NCBI GenBank assembly: GCA_035353815.1
Contig: DAOQAG010000024.1
Span: forward strand, 1-64,000
Direction of reading: 5' to 3'
From: JAKPUX01 sp035353815
GTDB taxonomy: Bacteria > Zhuqueibacterota > Zhuqueibacteria > Residuimicrobiales > Residuimicrobiaceae
Length of the DNA stretch: 64,000 nt
Notes under the pieces: model-generated
What the model was told of the DNA's origin: nothing
Databases searched by the model: none
Seen by the model: only the letters and a program-made list of their open reading frames with translations
Translations under genes and position numbers: made by a program
Part shown: positions 62,352-64,000 of the stretch, in pieces
How positions within the stretch are numbered: the stretch's first letter is position 1
Layout of the letters: the number at the start of each line of letters is the position of its first letter

Positions 62352-63521
62352 TTACTCCTTGTACCATTCCTTTTTAGGCTCATAACTGGTGCGCAGCGCC
62401 CGGCGCCGCACCTGGCGGCTCAAGGCCAGCGCGATCAGTTCATCCAGCAGCGCGACATAAGGCAGTCCCGAGGCCTCCCACATCTTGGGATACATGCTGA
62501 TGCGGGTGAAGCCGGGGATGGTGTTGAGTTCGCTGAGATAAAAACGCCCGGTCTCCTTCTCCATCAGGAAATCGGCGCGGGCCATGCCCTCGCACTCGGT
62601 GGCGACGTAGGCGCGGATGGCGGTCTCCTGGAGATCGCGCAGTTGCCCGGGAGCGAGCCGGGCGGGGATTTGCAGGCCGCTGTTGTCGTCGACATACTTG
62701 GCATCGTAATCGTAGAATTCATTGCCCGGAAAGACCTCACCGGCGACCGAGGCGCGCGGATTCTCATTGCCGAGGAGGCTGATCTCGATTTCGCGCGGCC
62801 CGGCCACCGCCTTCTCGACCAGGACCTTGCGGTCATACTGGAGCGCCTCCTCGATGGCGTTGAAGAGCTCGCGGCGGTCGTGCGCCTTGCTGATGCCGAG
62901 GCTCGATCCGAGATTAGGCGGTTTGACAAAGAGCGGCAGGCCGAGCACGGCGATAAGGGAACCAACGATCTCCTCGCGCGAGCGGTTGGCGAGCTGGTCG
63001 GGCAGTGCCGGAAAGGGGGTATCGCCCCCCTCACTGCGCCAGTCGACATCGCGGAACCAGAGGAAATCGACCGTGGGGATGCCCTGCTGGCGGCAGAGGT
63101 GTTTTTGCACGATCTTGTCCATGGCCATGGCCGAGCCGAGCACGCCGGCGCCGACGTAGGGGATATCCATCATCTCCAGCAGTCCCTGGAGGGTGCCGTC
63201 CTCGCCGAAGGGGCCGTGCAGGGCCGGAAAGATCACGTCCAGCTTTTGCGCCGGCAGGAAACCGGCGCCTGCAGCGGCGGTCAGGAGATGGTGGTTGCCG
63301 GCGTCGCTGGAGAGCAGCGCCGGCCGGCCGGACCGGTGATTCTTGAGGGTCTCCAGGACATCCCCGCCCGCGAGCCACTCGCCGTGCTTGTTGATACCGA
63401 TGGGGATGACCTCGTACTTGTCCTTGTCCAGGGCCGCGATGATCGAACCGGCGGTGACCAGGGAGACCTCGTGCTCACCCGAACGCCCGCCGCAAATGAT
63501 GCCCACACGCAATTTTGCCAC
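62352..63521 (-). CDS. ddl: D-alanine--D-alanine ligase
   Basis: This 389-residue ATP-grasp enzyme has 'VGIICGGRSGEHEVSLVTAGSI' at the N-terminus, 'LDVIFPALHGPFGEDGTLQGLLEMMDIPYVGAGVLGSAMAMDK', 'LPLFVKPPNLGSSLGISKAHDRREL' and 'EGMARADFLMEKETGRFYLSELNTIPGFTRISMYPKMWEASG'. It is of the longer DdlA/VanA-like kind (about 360-390). It makes the D-Ala-D-Ala end of peptidoglycan precursors. First gene of the run down to 52388; divergent from the marR-like gene. Confidence 0.95.
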   Translation of the reverse strand: MAKLRVGIICGGRSGEHEVSLVTAGSIIAALDKDKYEVIPIGINKHGEWLAGGDVLETLKNHRSGRPALLSSDAGNHHLLTAAAGAGFLPAQKLDVIFPALHGPFGEDGTLQGLLEMMDIPYVGAGVLGSAMAMDKIVQKHLCRQQGIPTVDFLWFRDVDWRSEGGDTPFPALPDQLANRSREEIVGSLIAVLGLPLFVKPPNLGSSLGISKAHDRRELFNAIEEALQYDRKVLVEKAVAGPREIEISLLGNENPRASVAGEVFPGNEFYDYDAKYVDDNSGLQIPARLAPGQLRDLQETAIRAYVATECEGMARADFLMEKETGRFYLSELNTIPGFTRISMYPKMWEASGLPYVALLDELIALALSRQVRRRALRTSYEPKKEWYKE

Positions 63522-63726
63522 TGCCGCCTTCCTCTCATGGCCGTTGTACCGGTCGGTTTCGGGTAAACCTATTTAAAAACAACGAAAAAAACAAGGGAAT
63601 AATCGTATCCAGCCCTGCCGCGACGAATAAAGGACTTGTATATCACAATAGAATAGTTTAATTTTCGCCAATGCGAAAGGGTATGATCGCGCCGCAACCC
63701 CACTACATGAGACGAGAGGAACCATT
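63522..63726. promoter_or_regulatory. divergent ddl/marR-like control region
   Basis: This 205-bp AT-rich region has two outward-facing starts. Possible elements are TTGTAT-17-TAATTT (63636-63664) for the plus strand and an inverted repeat TTTCGC/GCGAAA with a 4-base centre (63663-63678), 50 bp before the regulator's ATG, a size that would suit a MarR operator. All are weak predictions. Confidence 0.4.
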
Positions 63727-64000
63727 ATGTCGCGCAAGCCTACCTCATCCCAGCTGCAAGCCCAGCGGCTGGCCGTTCTCGCGCCCCGGATTATGGGCGC
63801 CTTCCACAGCCTCAACCGCCAGCATCCCGCAGGGACGCCGGTGACGATGCGGCAGTATCAGACCCTGATCCTGCTCTCGGTGCACGATCATCTGACCGCC
63901 TCCGAACTTTGCGACAAGCTGATGCTGGCGGCGTCGACGGGGACGGAGCTGGTCAACCGGCTGCTGCAGCTCGGCATGGTGGAAAAGCACACGGGAGAGG
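63727..64000 (+). CDS. MarR-family transcriptional regulator, cut by window edge
   Basis: The frame is open from an ATG at 63727 (GAGAGGA 7 bp upstream) to the right edge, 91 codons. The product has an N-terminal dimer helix and a winged-helix core: 'VTMRQYQTLILLSVHDHLTASELCDKLMLAASTGTELVNRLLQLGMVEKHTGE', the MarR pattern of recognition helix followed by 'L-x-x-x-G-h-V'. The effector cannot be told. It is transcribed away from ddl and may bind the shared intergenic region. Confidence 0.8.
   Translation, partial: MSRKPTSSQLQAQRLAVLAPRIMGAFHSLNRQHPAGTPVTMRQYQTLILLSVHDHLTASELCDKLMLAASTGTELVNRLLQLGMVEKHTGE

Noticed and set aside
60269..62377. 702-codon plus-strand frame
   Set aside because: Mirror frame of the S9 peptidase gene; the minus-strand product has the full catalytic triad and a signal peptide.

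Overview
The window is a 64 kb piece of a GC-rich, Gram-negative-type bacterial chromosome, almost certainly a scaffold from a metagenome-assembled genome, because it holds three runs of exactly 100 N. Two secreted proteins carry a Por/type IX-style C-terminal sorting domain (NPFNP motif, 'GRRIRTLV', 'G.Y.Y'), which points to the FCB superphylum. Clear Shine-Dalgarno sites and E. coli-like promoters (TTGACA-17-TATATT; TTGACT-17-TATGAT) argue against Bacteroidota proper and fit lineages such as KSB1, Calditrichota or Zixibacteria. The lineage is an inference.

Layout: 1-4.7 kb (minus) has a DUF2207 membrane protein, a beta-barrel protein, a CsgG-like lipoprotein-type protein, an ECF sigma factor, an OsmC protein and a TlpA-type thioredoxin. 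5.5-9.3 kb (plus) has a secreted alpha/alpha-barrel-like protein, a ROK sugar kinase and a PAS histidine kinase. 9.3-28 kb (minus) holds a sialidase-like/SGNH/sorting-domain protein interrupted by an in-frame stop, a manA-murJ-MATE operon, yqhD, a large sorting-domain protein, a STAS protein, an M14 peptidase, a GIY-YIG protein and a TrpB2 gene. The trpB2 gene is preceded by a promoter, a 35-codon leader peptide with four consecutive Trp codons, and an intrinsic terminator.

28-42 kb is the most unusual block: ten consecutive minus-strand genes encoding three Hanks-type Ser/Thr kinases with different extracytoplasmic or membrane modules, a PP2C phosphatase fused through a membrane helix to an amidase-like domain lacking one zinc ligand, a stand-alone amidase, an MltB-type lytic transglycosylase, and four FHA proteins (one with a vWA domain, two with zinc ribbons). 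I read it as a candidate cell-wall sensing and remodelling phospho-signalling locus.

42-50 kb (minus) has rubrerythrin, pdxA, a TIM-barrel isomerase-like protein, a Lon-like protease and dnaG; a divergent long-chain acyl-CoA synthetase follows. 52-63.5 kb (minus) is a conserved housekeeping run: ddl, an S9 peptidase, a small membrane protein, tilS, hpt, ftsH, folP, cdaA and an Ntn-hydrolase. A divergent MarR regulator runs off the right edge. Short tandem duplications (33-74 bp) recur between genes and once inside tilS; some lie next to scaffold gaps.
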